This document shows, in pieces, positions 29,342 through 38,668 of a DNA stretch of 64,000 bases. The notes beneath the pieces are model-generated. The model searched no databases and had not been told where the DNA came from. It was given only the letters and a program-made list of their open reading frames with translations. This stretch comes from Thalassotalea mangrovi (GTDB lineage Bacteria > Pseudomonadota > Gammaproteobacteria > Enterobacterales > Alteromonadaceae), in NCBI RefSeq assembly GCF_005116735.1, contig NZ_SWDB01000022.1, forward strand, positions 1 to 64,000, in the 5' to 3' direction. Within the stretch, counting starts at the first letter, position 1, and every line of letters starts with the position of its first letter. The position numbers and the translations under genes are program-made.

Positions 29342-29803
29342 ATGGCCCGGTTAAAACAAACTTACCCACAAGATGGCTTTTTTGGTATCGGTATTGTTAA
29401 CCAGAAAGATCCAGAGAATATCGGGACTTTATGGCGCAGTGCTTATATTTTGGGGGCTTCCTTTATTTTCACGTTGGGTCACAAATACAAGAAACAAACC
29501 TCTGACGTGGTTAATGCCTGGCAAAAAATCCCTCTGTTTCATTACCAGGATATTGATGATTTGATCGAGCACCTTCCCTACGACACGCAATTAGTCGGAG
29601 TTGAGTTAGAGCAGTCAGCCATCGATATTGCAGATTTTAAACACCCTCACCGTTGTGTTTATTTACTCGGCAATGAACAATCCGGCCTTACCCGTGACGT
29701 CATGAAAAAGTGCCATCGCCTATTGAAGTTACCAGGTAACTATAGCCTGAATGTATCAGTTGCCGGGTCGATTGTGCTTTATGATCGTATCAATAAAACG
29801 TGA
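29342..29803 (+). CDS. SpoU/TrmH-family RNA 2'-O-methyltransferase
   Basis: 153-residue SPOUT-fold methyltransferase, near the minimal size of the family. The three motifs are NIGTLWRSA (motif 1, Arg candidate catalytic), YLLGNEQSGL (motif 2) and LPGNYSLNVSVAGSIVLYD (motif 3), together forming the trefoil knot that binds S-adenosylmethionine. The target, tRNA or rRNA, cannot be told; it is not a close match to TrmL by eye. It lies alone after dnaJ, with no clear ribosome site (GAGTGT before the ATG). Confidence 0.88.
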   Translation: MARLKQTYPQDGFFGIGIVNQKDPENIGTLWRSAYILGASFIFTLGHKYKKQTSDVVNAWQKIPLFHYQDIDDLIEHLPYDTQLVGVELEQSAIDIADFKHPHRCVYLLGNEQSGLTRDVMKKCHRLLKLPGNYSLNVSVAGSIVLYDRINKT

Positions 29804-29921
29804 GTTTTGCCCACCGCCGAATTTCTGAGTATGATTGGGTTATTAATTGCAGGTCACCGATACAGCCGGTGGCCTGAGTATCGAACTTAGCGATTATGGT
29901 GATTGCTTAGGGAGTATGACT

Positions 29922-30659
29922 ATGGCTGTGAAATTAAAAAAAATCGCTGCACTGACTGCCGGTGGCATGCTGGCATTATCTCTGATTTCACCTGCATATG
30001 CAGGATATGAAGAAGCGGTTGATTATATGAATCGAGGCGAGTTTGAATTAGCCATCGAAGAATTGAAGCCTTTGGTGATGTTAGGTTTTCCACCGGCTTT
30101 GTACCAGCAGGGCGTGCTTTATGAAAATGGCTTCGGTGTCAATCGCGATTTAGAACGGGCATTTAAATTATACGAGAGAGCTGCCGGGCGTAGTGTTCCA
30201 GAAGCGCAATTTGCATTGGCGCAGATGTATGCCGATGGCAAAGGTGTCGACAAGGATGCAAGGAAGGCATTTATTTACACCAAACGGGCAGCAGAAAAAG
30301 ATTTGCCTGCAGCTCAGTTTAATCTCGGCGTGATGTTTCAACATGGCAGTGGTACTACCCAGAGCTATCACAATGCCGCCATGTGGTACGAGCAGGCGGC
30401 TAAGCGTAACTATGCGCTGGCTCAGTTTAACCTGGCGTTACTGTATTTTGATGGCCTGGGGGTAACTAAGGATTTGGAAATGTCCTATGTCTGGAATCGT
30501 GTCGCAGCATTCAATGGTTATAAACCGGCTGAGAAAAGCATGGAGCTTGATTCGCAGAAACTGTCCCGGGATCAGATTAAACGTGCGCGGGAACGGGCAG
30601 ATCAACTCTATCTGGAAATCTCGCCTAAAAAAGAAGAATTGTTTAATCCGTATCAATAA
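29922..30659 (+). CDS. Sel1-repeat (SLR) periplasmic protein
   Basis: 245 residues from ATG 29922, which has GGAG at eight bases upstream; an ATG six bases earlier is too near that site and a TTG at 29847 would add an unlikely leader. A signal peptide (IAALTAGGMLALSLISPAYA, cleavage near AYA-G) is followed by several Sel1 repeats of about 36 residues, e.g. AQFALAQMYADGKGVDKDAR, AQFNLGVMFQHGSGT and AQFNLALLYFDGLGVTKDLE. Such proteins act as protein-interaction scaffolds, often in the periplasm. Partner unknown. A heptamer repeat array follows the stop. Confidence 0.87.
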   Translation: MAVKLKKIAALTAGGMLALSLISPAYAGYEEAVDYMNRGEFELAIEELKPLVMLGFPPALYQQGVLYENGFGVNRDLERAFKLYERAAGRSVPEAQFALAQMYADGKGVDKDARKAFIYTKRAAEKDLPAAQFNLGVMFQHGSGTTQSYHNAAMWYEQAAKRNYALAQFNLALLYFDGLGVTKDLEMSYVWNRVAAFNGYKPAEKSMELDSQKLSRDQIKRARERADQLYLEISPKKEELFNPYQ

Positions 30660-30664
30660 ACTCG

Positions 30665-30717
30665 TAGCTGTAAGCTGTAAGCTGTAAGCTGTAAGACGAA
30701 AGCTGTAAGCTTTAAGT
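30665..30717 (+). repeat. AGCTGTA heptamer tandem array
   Basis: Four exact AGCTGTA units, then AGACGAA, AGCTGTA, AGCTTTA and AGTTGCT, keeping a strict 7-base period. It is the reverse complement of the unit at 21631-21670. Further decayed AGCTT words continue to about 30755. Confidence 0.88.
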
Positions 30718-30797
30718 TGCTCTTACTTACCGCTTGAAGCTTGCAGCTTAGAGCTCTATGAACTAGACCTTAAGTCTAATGTCTGGTTCAGTTGCCC

Positions 30798-31355
30798 ATG
30801 AAAACCTTACACCTGTTACGTCACGCCAAATCCAGCTGGGATGACCCGCATCTCGATGATCAACAACGGCCGTTGAATCAGCGGGGCATTGATGATTGTC
30901 AGTTAATGGCTCCGGCACTAATGGGCGTAGGCTGTTGTTTCGAGCACGCATATTGTTCGACAGCCATCCGCGCGAAACGAACCCTGCAATTAATCAGTGA
31001 ACATCACTTTGAACCGGGAATGGAGCGGTTGATTAGCGCCAGTCAGTTAGCCTCAGTCAGTATTGATTCATCGTTATATACATTCGATTGGGGCGAAGCG
31101 CTCGATTATTGTCAGGCGCTACCAGAAACGATCGACCAGGCGCTGTTAGTCGGGCATAACCCGGCATTTACTGAGCTCCATGATTATTTATCCACGGAGC
31201 ATATCGAACATTTACCGACCTGCGCTTATGTGCGACTGGAATGTGCCGTCAATGACTGGCAGGAGCTAACTCGAAATTGTGCTCGAACCCGTTACTTCAT
31301 TACCCCGAAAATGCTTAAACAAGGACTGGAAATAAGCCCTTACCCGTTGTCATGA
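30798..31355 (+). CDS. sixA: SixA-like phosphohistidine phosphatase
   Basis: 185-residue histidine-phosphatase-superfamily protein. The phospho-acceptor motif is LLRHAKSSW (RHG-type, His about residue 9) and the second catalytic region is LLVGHNPAFTELHDYL. SixA removes phosphate from histidine of phosphotransfer proteins, such as the NPr of the nitrogen PTS or Hpt domains. Somewhat longer than Escherichia SixA (161 residues). Start at ATG 30798 (MKTLHLLRHAK); a TTG two codons earlier is unlikely. Monocistronic as far as visible. The symbol is assigned by motif only. Confidence 0.82.
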   Translation: MKTLHLLRHAKSSWDDPHLDDQQRPLNQRGIDDCQLMAPALMGVGCCFEHAYCSTAIRAKRTLQLISEHHFEPGMERLISASQLASVSIDSSLYTFDWGEALDYCQALPETIDQALLVGHNPAFTELHDYLSTEHIEHLPTCAYVRLECAVNDWQELTRNCARTRYFITPKMLKQGLEISPYPLS

Positions 31356-31422
31356 GCCTTTGAACCTGAAATGGGGTCAGGCTTTGGCGCAGATAATGCG
31401 GTTAATTTGTCAAACTGAAAGG

Positions 31423-31890
31423 CTAAGGATTGAAGTTTGGCATTACCGGACTACGACTATGCTCGAATACCAGCGAGGTCTCGACGTTAGTGACTTCTTC
31501 TCTGGAGGTGATCGCCTCAAACACAAAACGGCGTAAATGTTCGGTATCCTTGACCGACATATGGATATAAAAATCAAACGCGCCGCCCATGTGAAACATA
31601 CTGATGATTTCCGGAAGCCTGAGCAGTTCATCACGCAGTTCGTTGACGATTTGCTCGGAATAAGGTTGCAACTGAATAGCCGCAATAGCCTGTATGTTAC
31701 CACCCAACGTTTGATAGTTAACGTCAATGACTGAATGGCGGATAACATTGGCGGACTTCATTCGTTTCACCCGCTCCAGGCAGGTTGACGGAGCAATACC
31801 AATTTTTTTGGCTAATTCTTTATTGGTAATATCTGCATCCCTGTACAGTAAGGTGAGGATTTGTTGATCCACCTCATCGAGTTTTTTCAT
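31423..31890 (-). CDS. Lrp/AsnC family transcriptional regulator
   Basis: 155 residues. N-terminal helix-turn-helix (LDEVDQQILTLLYRDADITNKELAKKIGIAPSTC... about 3-50) and C-terminal RAM/AsnC ligand-binding domain (IQAIAAIQLQPYSEQI...HMGGAFDFYIHMSVKD). Such proteins form octamers and respond to amino acids. The gene stands alone, divergent from epmC with 165 bp between. It could regulate itself; its amino-acid ligand cannot be inferred. Confidence 0.93.
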   Translation of the reverse strand: MKKLDEVDQQILTLLYRDADITNKELAKKIGIAPSTCLERVKRMKSANVIRHSVIDVNYQTLGGNIQAIAAIQLQPYSEQIVNELRDELLRLPEIISMFHMGGAFDFYIHMSVKDTEHLRRFVFEAITSREEVTNVETSLVFEHSRSPVMPNFNP

Positions 31891-32055
31891 CGGGTTTCCA
31901 TCTCGTTAGAGTTAGCGAAAAGCTAAATATAACTGATAACAGGTTGGCCTTTAAAGGGTTTAATTTTACCAAATCGTTACTCGAGATTGAGATAGTTCGG
32001 TGCTGCCGTTAAAATAGCCGCAACTTTTCCATACCCCGATAACGCAAAACTTCCG

Positions 32056-32682
32056 ATGAAACACGATATAGACGATTTGATCGCGATCTTTAATCACCAG
32101 TTTTCCGAGTCTGAAAACACCCTGTTAGTTCGTGGTGAAGATGAGCCTGTCTATTTGCCGGCCAACAACCAGTATCCTTATCATCGCATTAAGTTTGCGC
32201 ATGGCTTTTATGCCAGCGCCCTGCACGAGATCGCTCATTGGTGTATTGCTGGCAAGGAGCGCCGATTATTGGAAGATTTTGGCTACTGGTATGCACCCGA
32301 TGGCCGTAATGCACAACAACAGGCTGAATTTGAACAAGTCGAAATCAAGCCCCAGGCGATTGAGTGGGCATTTTGCGTGGCTGCGGGATTTAAATTCAAT
32401 GTGTCCGCAGACAACCTTAGCGGCATCGACGTTGATCGTGCTGCCTTTAAAGCAAAGGTTTATCATCAGGTAGGGGAATATTTACGCTGCGGTTTTCCAA
32501 AACGGGCACAACAATTTATTACCGCGTTACAGCAATTCTATGACCGGGATAATAAATTACAGATTAATCAATTTGTGTTGAAGGATTGCACAGCACAAGC
32601 TGAAGGCAACCGGGATCAAAATCCGGACAGGCCGGTAGCCGATGCACCAACGTCACCACTGGAGACCGCATGTTATGTTTAA
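32056..32682 (+). CDS. epmC: Elongation factor P hydroxylase EpmC
   Basis: Hydroxylates the beta-lysylated lysine of elongation factor P, the last step of EF-P maturation by EpmA, EpmB and EpmC. 208 residues. The metal-binding HEIAHW (HExxH-like, about residue 57) follows HGFYASAL, and FGYWYAPDGRNAQQQAEFE with QAIEWAFCVAAGFKF are family hallmarks (YfcM). The C-terminus has a short extra tail rich in Pro/Thr. Overlaps the next gene by 8 bp. The neighbourhood with yfcL, mnmC and fabB is the same as in enterobacteria, which supports the call. Confidence 0.93.
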   Translation: MKHDIDDLIAIFNHQFSESENTLLVRGEDEPVYLPANNQYPYHRIKFAHGFYASALHEIAHWCIAGKERRLLEDFGYWYAPDGRNAQQQAEFEQVEIKPQAIEWAFCVAAGFKFNVSADNLSGIDVDRAAFKAKVYHQVGEYLRCGFPKRAQQFITALQQFYDRDNKLQINQFVLKDCTAQAEGNRDQNPDRPVADAPTSPLETACYV

Positions 32683-33820
32683 ATTAGGTTTTTTAGTCAA
32701 TCCTATTGCGGGCATTGGTGGCAGCGTGGCCTTTAAAGGCAGTGATGGCGAGGATATTGCCAACCAGGCAAAGGCATTAGGGGCGGAGCCTAAATCAAAC
32801 TTACGAGCCCGGCTGGCGCTGGAAGTCCTGACGCCGTACAAAGACAAGATCACTATTTTCACCGGCAAAGCGGACATGGGTGAAGATACCGCTCGGGCGC
32901 TGGGGTTTAACGTACAGGTCATACATTACTATGAAGGTGACGTATCGACAGCATCTGACACCGAGGCTCTGGTAAGTGCATTACAGCATCAACAGGTGGA
33001 CTTATTATTGTTTGCTGGTGGTGATGGTACCGCCCGCAATGTCTGCGCAAAAGTACAGGGTTTTTTTCCTGTGCTTGGTATTCCGGCCGGGGTGAAAATA
33101 CATTCCGGGGTTTATGCGCTGACGCCAACCGCTGCCGGTCGGGTGGTTGAAGAAATGCTGAATAACCAACTGGTTAGTTTTTTAGATGCTGATGTCATGG
33201 ACATCGATGAAACGGCCTTTCGCCAGGGCGTTGTTAAAGCCAGGCGTTATGGAGAGATGAGAGTACCCAGTCATTTGCAATATATACAGGCGGTTAAATC
33301 GGGCGGGAAGGAAACCGATGAACTGGTATTGATGGACATCGCCGCCCACGTCATTGAACAAATGGATGAAGAACTGTTTGTGATGGGCTCAGGCTCTACC
33401 GTAGCAGCAGTGATGCAGGAAATGGCGCTGGACAATACCCTGTTAGGTGTTGATTTGGTGCAGGAGCAGGAACTGCTTGCCCAGGATGTTACCGAGCAAA
33501 TTCTGTATCAGGCAATCGCTAACGCCAAGGGGCAGGATCAGCAAGTGAAATTGGTTATTACCGTGATTGGCGGCCAGGGGCATATATTAGGCCGCGGCAA
33601 TCAACAGCTCAGCCCGCGAGTGATTCGTGCCATTGGTAAAGACAACATATTGATTGTTGCGACCAAGCGAAAGTTGCAGGCTCTGGAACAGCGGCCGCTG
33701 ATAGTGGATAGTGGCGATCCATCGCTTGACGCCGAACTTAGTGGCTATTTACCGGTGATTACCGGTTTTCATGATCAGGTGTTATATCCGGTAGCCAGCC
33801 CTGGCCTGCTTGATGCCTGA
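32675..33820 (+). CDS. ATP-NAD kinase-like protein (COG3199/AcoX group)
   Basis: 381 residues from ATG 32675, which has GGAG ten bases upstream; the ATG at 32642 is inside epmC and unlikely. FLVNPIAGIGGSVAFKGSDG opens the kinase fold and LLFAGGDGTARNVCA is the GGDG nucleotide motif shared with NAD and diacylglycerol kinases, followed by GIPAGVKIHSGVYALTPTAAG. The function of this branch is not settled; it may phosphorylate NAD or another diol. Translationally coupled to epmC by an 8-bp overlap. The window has a classical nadK as well, so it is probably not the essential NAD kinase. Confidence 0.85.
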   Translation: MFKLGFLVNPIAGIGGSVAFKGSDGEDIANQAKALGAEPKSNLRARLALEVLTPYKDKITIFTGKADMGEDTARALGFNVQVIHYYEGDVSTASDTEALVSALQHQQVDLLLFAGGDGTARNVCAKVQGFFPVLGIPAGVKIHSGVYALTPTAAGRVVEEMLNNQLVSFLDADVMDIDETAFRQGVVKARRYGEMRVPSHLQYIQAVKSGGKETDELVLMDIAAHVIEQMDEELFVMGSGSTVAAVMQEMALDNTLLGVDLVQEQELLAQDVTEQILYQAIANAKGQDQQVKLVITVIGGQGHILGRGNQQLSPRVIRAIGKDNILIVATKRKLQALEQRPLIVDSGDPSLDAELSGYLPVITGFHDQVLYPVASPGLLDA

Positions 33821-33858
33821 CGCTTTATTTTTACAATCTACATAACAGAAAACATGAG

Positions 33859-34131
33859 ATGATGAACAATATTAACAACTTAGAGCAGCTGTGTGATTAC
33901 TTCGATGGCTTAATTGAGCACGATGATGCTGATTTGTTGTTTGCCAGCAGTTACGTAAGAGGCTTTATCCTGATTGCTGCCAATGACGCCAGTGATGAGG
34001 AACAACCGTTAACCGCTGAACTTGCCGATCGGGTCAGTGCAGAATTGCATGCGGCACGAAGTGAACTAACCCCACAAGATAAGGTTATCGTTGATAACTT
34101 CTGGCAGCAAATCCAACCTTGCTTTTGTTAA
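33859..34131 (+). CDS. yfcL: YfcL family protein
   Basis: 90-residue small acidic cytoplasmic protein of unknown function. LCDYFDGLIEHDDADLLFAS and VRGFILIAAND are typical of YfcL, which sits beside epmC and mnmC in Escherichia. Two adjacent ATG codons (33859 and 33862) could start it; a GAG precedes both. It follows the kinase-like gene by 38 bp, so it is likely the third gene of an epmC operon. Confidence 0.85.
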   Translation: MMNNINNLEQLCDYFDGLIEHDDADLLFASSYVRGFILIAANDASDEEQPLTAELADRVSAELHAARSELTPQDKVIVDNFWQQIQPCFC

Positions 34132-34148
34132 CGTTTTCAAGGCAATAT

Positions 34149-34416
34149 AATACCAACTACATTAAATTATTGCTCACTCAGTGAGAATTTAAAGGCTTTT
34201 AGACAAGGCTTTGATTGCAGAGAATGGTTACTCCATTGTCAAAATCAGTAACGCAGGATAAACGCCTTTAAAACTCACCCATAGGGAGTTTATCAGAGGC
34301 CCATTTACTTCCCTATATTTCATTAATATAGAATGACTATATCAATGAAATCTTTGTTGTAACTGAACCTCTGCCCTAACTCTGAGTTGTGCACAAACTT
34401 AATGTGATTGGTATAA
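34149..34416 (+). repeat. ~268-bp intergenic repeat, full copy A
   Basis: Bounded by ATACCAA and TTGGTATAA ends. It closely matches 44970-45249 along its whole length and, in reverse, bases 1-78. Shared landmarks: CTCACTCAGTGAGAATTT near the left end, CCTTTAAAACTCACCC in the middle, and a 14-bp stem (34317-34330 with 34338-34351, one mismatch). No reading frame is conserved. It fills the gap between yfcL and the SYLF lipoprotein gene. Confidence 0.9.
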
Positions 34417-34441
34417 CCAAAAACATTAGCGAGGGAAGGTT

Positions 34442-35005
34442 ATGAAGACGATGAATCGATTGCTTTGGCTGGCTGCTGCTTTAATGCTTAGCGCCTGTGC
34501 ATCAATGGGCGAGGGGACTAAACAGGAAAAACAACAAAAAATCCTGAGCATGAAAAATGACGTGCTAACCCAATTATTTAAAGAAAAGCCATACAGTCGT
34601 AAAGTCGTAGAGGGTAGCAAAGGCTACGGCGTATTCAGTAATGCGAATCTTAATTTATTTATCGTCTCTGCCGGCACCGGTTACGGTGTGGTAAAGGATT
34701 TGAACAGCCAGCGTCATACCTATATGAATATGGCCGAAGGTGGCGTGGGTTTCGGCATGGGGGCTAAGGACTATCGCATTGTAATGGTCTTCCATACCCA
34801 GCAAGCCATGGAGCATTTCGTTAACAATGGCTGGACCTTCGGCGGCAATGCCGATGCAACTGCCGTTGCCGCCGATAAAGGAGCATCGGTTGAAGGGGAA
34901 GCTTATTTTGGTGATGTCACCGTTTATACGTTTACTGAAACCGGGCTGGCATTGCAGGCTACCGTTAAAGGTACCCGATTCTGGGTCGATTCTGAGTTAA
35001 ATTAG
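34442..35005 (+). CDS. SYLF-domain (YSC84-like) lipoprotein
   Basis: 187 residues with a lipoprotein signal, LLWLAAALMLSACASMG (Cys about residue 19). The remainder is a single YSC84/SYLF domain, known for lipid binding in eukaryotic homologues: KGYGVFSNANLNLFIVSAGT, GVGFGMGAKDYRIVMVFHT and the C-terminal VTVYTFTETGLALQATVKGTRFW. Probably periplasmic and attached to a membrane. Role in bacteria is not established. A GAGGGAAGG ribosome site lies just before the ATG at the edge of the preceding repeat element. Confidence 0.88.
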   Translation: MKTMNRLLWLAAALMLSACASMGEGTKQEKQQKILSMKNDVLTQLFKEKPYSRKVVEGSKGYGVFSNANLNLFIVSAGTGYGVVKDLNSQRHTYMNMAEGGVGFGMGAKDYRIVMVFHTQQAMEHFVNNGWTFGGNADATAVAADKGASVEGEAYFGDVTVYTFTETGLALQATVKGTRFWVDSELN

Positions 35006-35090
35006 GGGCTGCTGGCCTCCCGCTCAATACACGCCTGGTAAGTGAGTGTATTTACTCGTTTTGCCAACTCGGTCTGGGGACAGGTTGTCC

Positions 35091-37172
35091 CTAGCCAGCT
35101 TTGCTGCGAATCAGATCCCGGATAATAAACCGATTCGGCGCCAGCTGAAATAGCTGTTCGGCGCTAACCGGATAGGTTTCGTTAACCAGTTCACAGGCCA
35201 GTATTTCCGCAAGCAACGGAGCACTACATAAGCCTCTTGCGCCCATGCCTGTCATCACATACAGCCCCTCAACCACAGGTGGGGATTGCTCAAATCGCCA
35301 GTTTTTATCTTTACCCAGGTGCTGGTAAGCCTTTTTATGGCCTGCAATGTCCGGCATCGCACCCACCATAGGTAGATGATCCGGTGTGCAACAGCGCAGC
35401 CTGGCTTTGGCATCTTTAATATCTTCGAGTTGCCAGTTGCCAATATTACCCAGCAAGCGGGTCAGGGTCTCAAAGTTATAGCGGTTATCGGCGTTTCTGG
35501 TGGAGGTATCACTATCTTTTTTATCAAAGGTGGCGCCAATGCAATGCAATTCATTGACCGTTGGTGTCAGGTAACCTTTGTGACAGATAACCGTTTTTAA
35601 TGGTTTGCTGGCTGTGGTTGCCTGTAGTTGACTGACTTGCCCCCTCACTATCGATAACGGTAATTCATCGGCAATGGCTAAATTTACCGTATCAGCGCCA
35701 GTACATAATACCAGTGTCTGGATCTGTTTCTGTCCTTTGTTGGTTGTCAGCAGGAATCGGCCAGTCGCCATTTTTTCGATAGATTCTACCTTGGTGTTAT
35801 ATTTAACTTTGCATTGTCCGAGTTGACCAGCGGCGGTAAAGATGGCTTTTACTAACTCCGGGGGCGATACCCAGCCAGCTTCCGGTATCCACAGGCCCGG
35901 CTGATTAATGTCCATGCCAGATAATCGATTAACCTGTGCAGCATCAATGACCGAAACCAGTTCTTCAGGCCACACCGGCTTTTTTTCAAAAATTTGTAGT
36001 CGTTCCTTTAACGCGTCTTTGTAGGCGACTTCGATCAGGCCGTCAAAGCCATGGGTGTAATTAAAACCTTGTGAAATCAGTTGCTGGTAAAAGTTTTTGG
36101 CAACATTAAAACCGGCCTGATAAAACTCACTGATTTCATCTTTTTGCTGATGCAATAATGGATAAATGGCACCAATCGCATTGGCTGAAGCGCCCTGGGC
36201 CAGCTCTTTGTCCTGACAAAATACATTGACTTTAATACCTCGCTTTACCAGGGAGTAAGCGGCACAGGCGCTGGCAAGTCCACCACCTATGATGGTGACA
36301 TGTTGCGGCTTGTTCGGTGAAGTTCGACGCTTGTATCCGTTGATGTTGTCGGCTTTGGGAAAGCCAGTGTAGGAGGCGACCAGCGTCTGGGACTTGTATT
36401 GCTGGTGTTTTTTCCGGGTTACGGCAAACCCTTGCTTTTCCAGGCCCCGGCGCACAATACCGGCGACGGTAAAAGTCGCTAACGTGGTGCCCGGTTTTGA
36501 TAACCGGGCTAATTGCATAAACAATCCCTGGTGCCACATCTCAGGGTTCTTTTTAGGCGCAAATCCATCTAAAAACCAGGCATCGACGTGGGCAAATGAC
36601 TTTGGCTCCAGGCTAGCAAATGCCGCCGTAGCATCCTGCAAGTGAATTTGCAGATCAACCTTGTTATCCAGCATGCGGATATTTAATACCTGTTTACTCT
36701 CACTCAGCTGGTATTGTGAAAGAAACTCCTGGCGGTAGACATCGAACTCAGGAAATAATTGCAGTGCCTGGTTCAGGTCATCTGCGGTCATCGGATATTT
36801 TTCAGTGCTAATAAAGCGCAACGTCCAGTCTGGGTTGTGACTGGCAATAAAACTCTCAAAGCGTTTGAGGGTGAGAAAAAAGTTTAAGCCGGTGCCAAAA
36901 CCGGTTTCGGCAATCACAAATGGACTGGATTTATCGGCACTGTATTCAAGCCATTGGCGATCCAAATCATTGCCTTCAATGAACACCTGTACACTTTGTG
37001 AGCAACCATCCTGATAATCAAAGTAAATATCGTCGAATTGACTTGAATAGGGCAGGCCATTGTTGTCAAATTCGATTTGTGCAGTTTTAAGCGACTGCTT
37101 ATCAATGTCCGGTTTTTTTAATACCGATGCATTTTTGCTAGTCGGGAGGTTATTTTTGCTCAAGGATTTCAC
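35091..37172 (-). CDS. mnmC: Bifunctional tRNA wobble-uridine modification enzyme MnmC
   Basis: Completes mnm5s2U34 synthesis in tRNA: the FAD domain removes the carboxymethyl group and the methyltransferase domain then methylates. 693 residues. N-terminal methyltransferase (about 35-270) with ETGFGTGLNFFLT and WFLDGFAPKKNPEMW; C-terminal FAD oxidoreductase (from about 290) with VTIIGGGLASACAAYSLVKRG and a late ARLRCCTPDHLPMVG. Both halves look intact. Divergent from fabB with 229 bp between, as in enterobacteria. Confidence 0.96.
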   Translation of the reverse strand: MKSLSKNNLPTSKNASVLKKPDIDKQSLKTAQIEFDNNGLPYSSQFDDIYFDYQDGCSQSVQVFIEGNDLDRQWLEYSADKSSPFVIAETGFGTGLNFFLTLKRFESFIASHNPDWTLRFISTEKYPMTADDLNQALQLFPEFDVYRQEFLSQYQLSESKQVLNIRMLDNKVDLQIHLQDATAAFASLEPKSFAHVDAWFLDGFAPKKNPEMWHQGLFMQLARLSKPGTTLATFTVAGIVRRGLEKQGFAVTRKKHQQYKSQTLVASYTGFPKADNINGYKRRTSPNKPQHVTIIGGGLASACAAYSLVKRGIKVNVFCQDKELAQGASANAIGAIYPLLHQQKDEISEFYQAGFNVAKNFYQQLISQGFNYTHGFDGLIEVAYKDALKERLQIFEKKPVWPEELVSVIDAAQVNRLSGMDINQPGLWIPEAGWVSPPELVKAIFTAAGQLGQCKVKYNTKVESIEKMATGRFLLTTNKGQKQIQTLVLCTGADTVNLAIADELPLSIVRGQVSQLQATTASKPLKTVICHKGYLTPTVNELHCIGATFDKKDSDTSTRNADNRYNFETLTRLLGNIGNWQLEDIKDAKARLRCCTPDHLPMVGAMPDIAGHKKAYQHLGKDKNWRFEQSPPVVEGLYVMTGMGARGLCSAPLLAEILACELVNETYPVSAEQLFQLAPNRFIIRDLIRSKAG

Positions 37173-37294
37173 TCTCAGATTCAGGAAAATTGTGCTTTTC
37201 AGGTAACGGATTAAAGGGTCACAGAATCACTATTGTGGTTGGCAAATTTTACCTTGTCACAGACCTGCTATCCAGAGAAAAGCAAACAGTTCAC

Positions 37295-37330
37295 TTGACA
37301 CCGCTTTAATTGAGCGTACAGTCGTACACT
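37295..37330 (+). promoter_or_regulatory. fabB promoter with FabR-like operator
   Basis: A TTGACA -35 box (37295-37300) is followed after 16 bases by TACAGT (37317-37322) as a weak -10. Overlapping the -10 is an 18-bp near-palindrome AGCGTACAGTCGTACACT (37313-37330), one base from perfect arms and close to the FabR site known upstream of fabA and fabB. Repression by FabR in response to unsaturated fatty acids is inferred. Confidence 0.75.
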
Positions 37331-37401
37331 GGATAGACCAGATGCTCTGATATTCATAGTATCATAGCCGACAATTAACAGATCAAAATGGTTGAACAAG
37401 A

Positions 37402-38613
37402 ATGAAACGAGTAGTGATTACAGGTATGGGCATTGTGTCCAGTATCGGCAATAACGCAGAAGAAGTTTTAGACTCACTGAAAAACGGCAAGAGTGGTATC
37501 AGTCGCTCGGAAAGTTTTGCAGAAATGGGATTGCGCTCTCAGGTTTGGGGTAAGCCAAATATTGATGTTGCTGATCATATCGATCGTAAAGTGATGCGCT
37601 TTATGGGTGATGCTGCAGGTTATGCATATATCGCCATGGAAGAAGCCATTAAAGATGCGAAGTTAAGCGATGATCAGGTTTCTAATTACCGCACTGGCCT
37701 GGTTGCCGGCTCCGGCGGTGCTTCATCGGCGAATGTTATTAAATCTACCGACACCCTTCGTGAAAAAGGCGTTAAGCGTGTAGGTCCTTATGCCGTTCCT
37801 AAAACTATGTCCAGCACCTGTTCGGCGTGTCTGGCAACACCATTTAAAATTCTTGGTGTGAACTATTCAATCAGTTCTGCCTGTGCAACGTCGGCGCATT
37901 GTATTGGTCATGCGGCAGAGCTTATCCAGTTAGGCAAACAGGACATTGTTTTTGCTGGTGGTGGTGAAGAAGTTGATTGGTCCCTGGCGATGATGTTTGA
38001 TGGCATGGGTGCCCTTTCAACCAAATATAATGACACGCCAGAAAAAGCGTCTCGTACCTATGATGCAAACCGCGATGGCTTCGTGATCTCTGGCGGCGGC
38101 GGTATGGTTGTTGTTGAAGAGTTAGAACATGCTTTGGCGCGCGGTGCTCACATTTATGCTGAAATCGTTGGTTACGGTGCAACCTCTGACGGTTACGACA
38201 TGGTAGCTCCGAGTGGTGAAGGCGCGGTTCGTTGCATGCAACAGGCAATGCACGGAGTTGAAGGTAAAGTGGATTACCTGAACACTCACGGTACATCGAC
38301 GCCGGTTGGTGATGTGAAAGAGCTTGGTGCGATCCAGGAAGTGTTCGGTAACGACTCGCCAATGATTAGCGCTACCAAAGCAATGACAGGCCACGCGCTT
38401 GGTGCGGCCGGCGTACACGAAGCTATCTACACCATGCTAATGATGGAGCATGGCTTCGTTGCACCTTCGGTAAACATTGAAACTTTAGATGAGCAGGCTG
38501 AAGGCTTGAATATTATCGCCGAGGCAAAACCGGCTGAAATCAACATGGCAATGTCTAACAGCTTTGGTTTCGGTGGAACTAACTCAACGCTGGTACTGAA
38601 AAAGTATCAGTAA
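37402..38613 (+). CDS. fabB: Beta-ketoacyl-ACP synthase I (FabB)
   Basis: Condenses acyl-ACP with malonyl-ACP in fatty-acid elongation and is needed for unsaturated fatty acids. 403 residues. The Cys-His-His triad is visible: C161 in [12 protein letters not shown], His in [11 protein letters not shown] (about 296) and His in [12 protein letters not shown] (about 331). The start [20 protein letters not shown] is typical of FabB rather than FabF. Preceded by a FabR-like operator and followed by a strong terminator shared with the convergent beta-CASP gene. Confidence 0.97.
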   Translation: MKRVVITGMGIVSSIGNNAEEVLDSLKNGKSGISRSESFAEMGLRSQVWGKPNIDVADHIDRKVMRFMGDAAGYAYIAMEEAIKDAKLSDDQVSNYRTGLVAGSGGASSANVIKSTDTLREKGVKRVGPYAVPKTMSSTCSACLATPFKILGVNYSISSACATSAHCIGHAAELIQLGKQDIVFAGGGEEVDWSLAMMFDGMGALSTKYNDTPEKASRTYDANRDGFVISGGGGMVVVEELEHALARGAHIYAEIVGYGATSDGYDMVAPSGEGAVRCMQQAMHGVEGKVDYLNTHGTSTPVGDVKELGAIQEVFGNDSPMISATKAMTGHALGAAGVHEAIYTMLMMEHGFVAPSVNIETLDEQAEGLNIIAEAKPAEINMAMSNSFGFGGTNSTLVLKKYQ

Positions 38614-38634
38614 TAGGTTGTGCTGCACTGAGTT

Positions 38635-38663
38635 AAAAAGCCAGACGACGTCTGGCTTTTTTT
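38635..38663 (+). terminator. Bidirectional terminator between fabB and beta-CASP gene
   Basis: 12-bp stem AAAAAGCCAGAC/GTCTGGCTTTTT with a 3-base loop (38635-38646 and 38650-38661). T runs follow on both strands, so it can serve fabB and, reversed, the minus-strand gene ending at 38669. Confidence 0.92.
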
Positions 38664-38668
38664 GATCT

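Noticed and set aside
34149-34416. Insertion sequence with transposase
   Set aside because: The element is only about 270 bp and has no coding frame, so at most it is a non-autonomous element.
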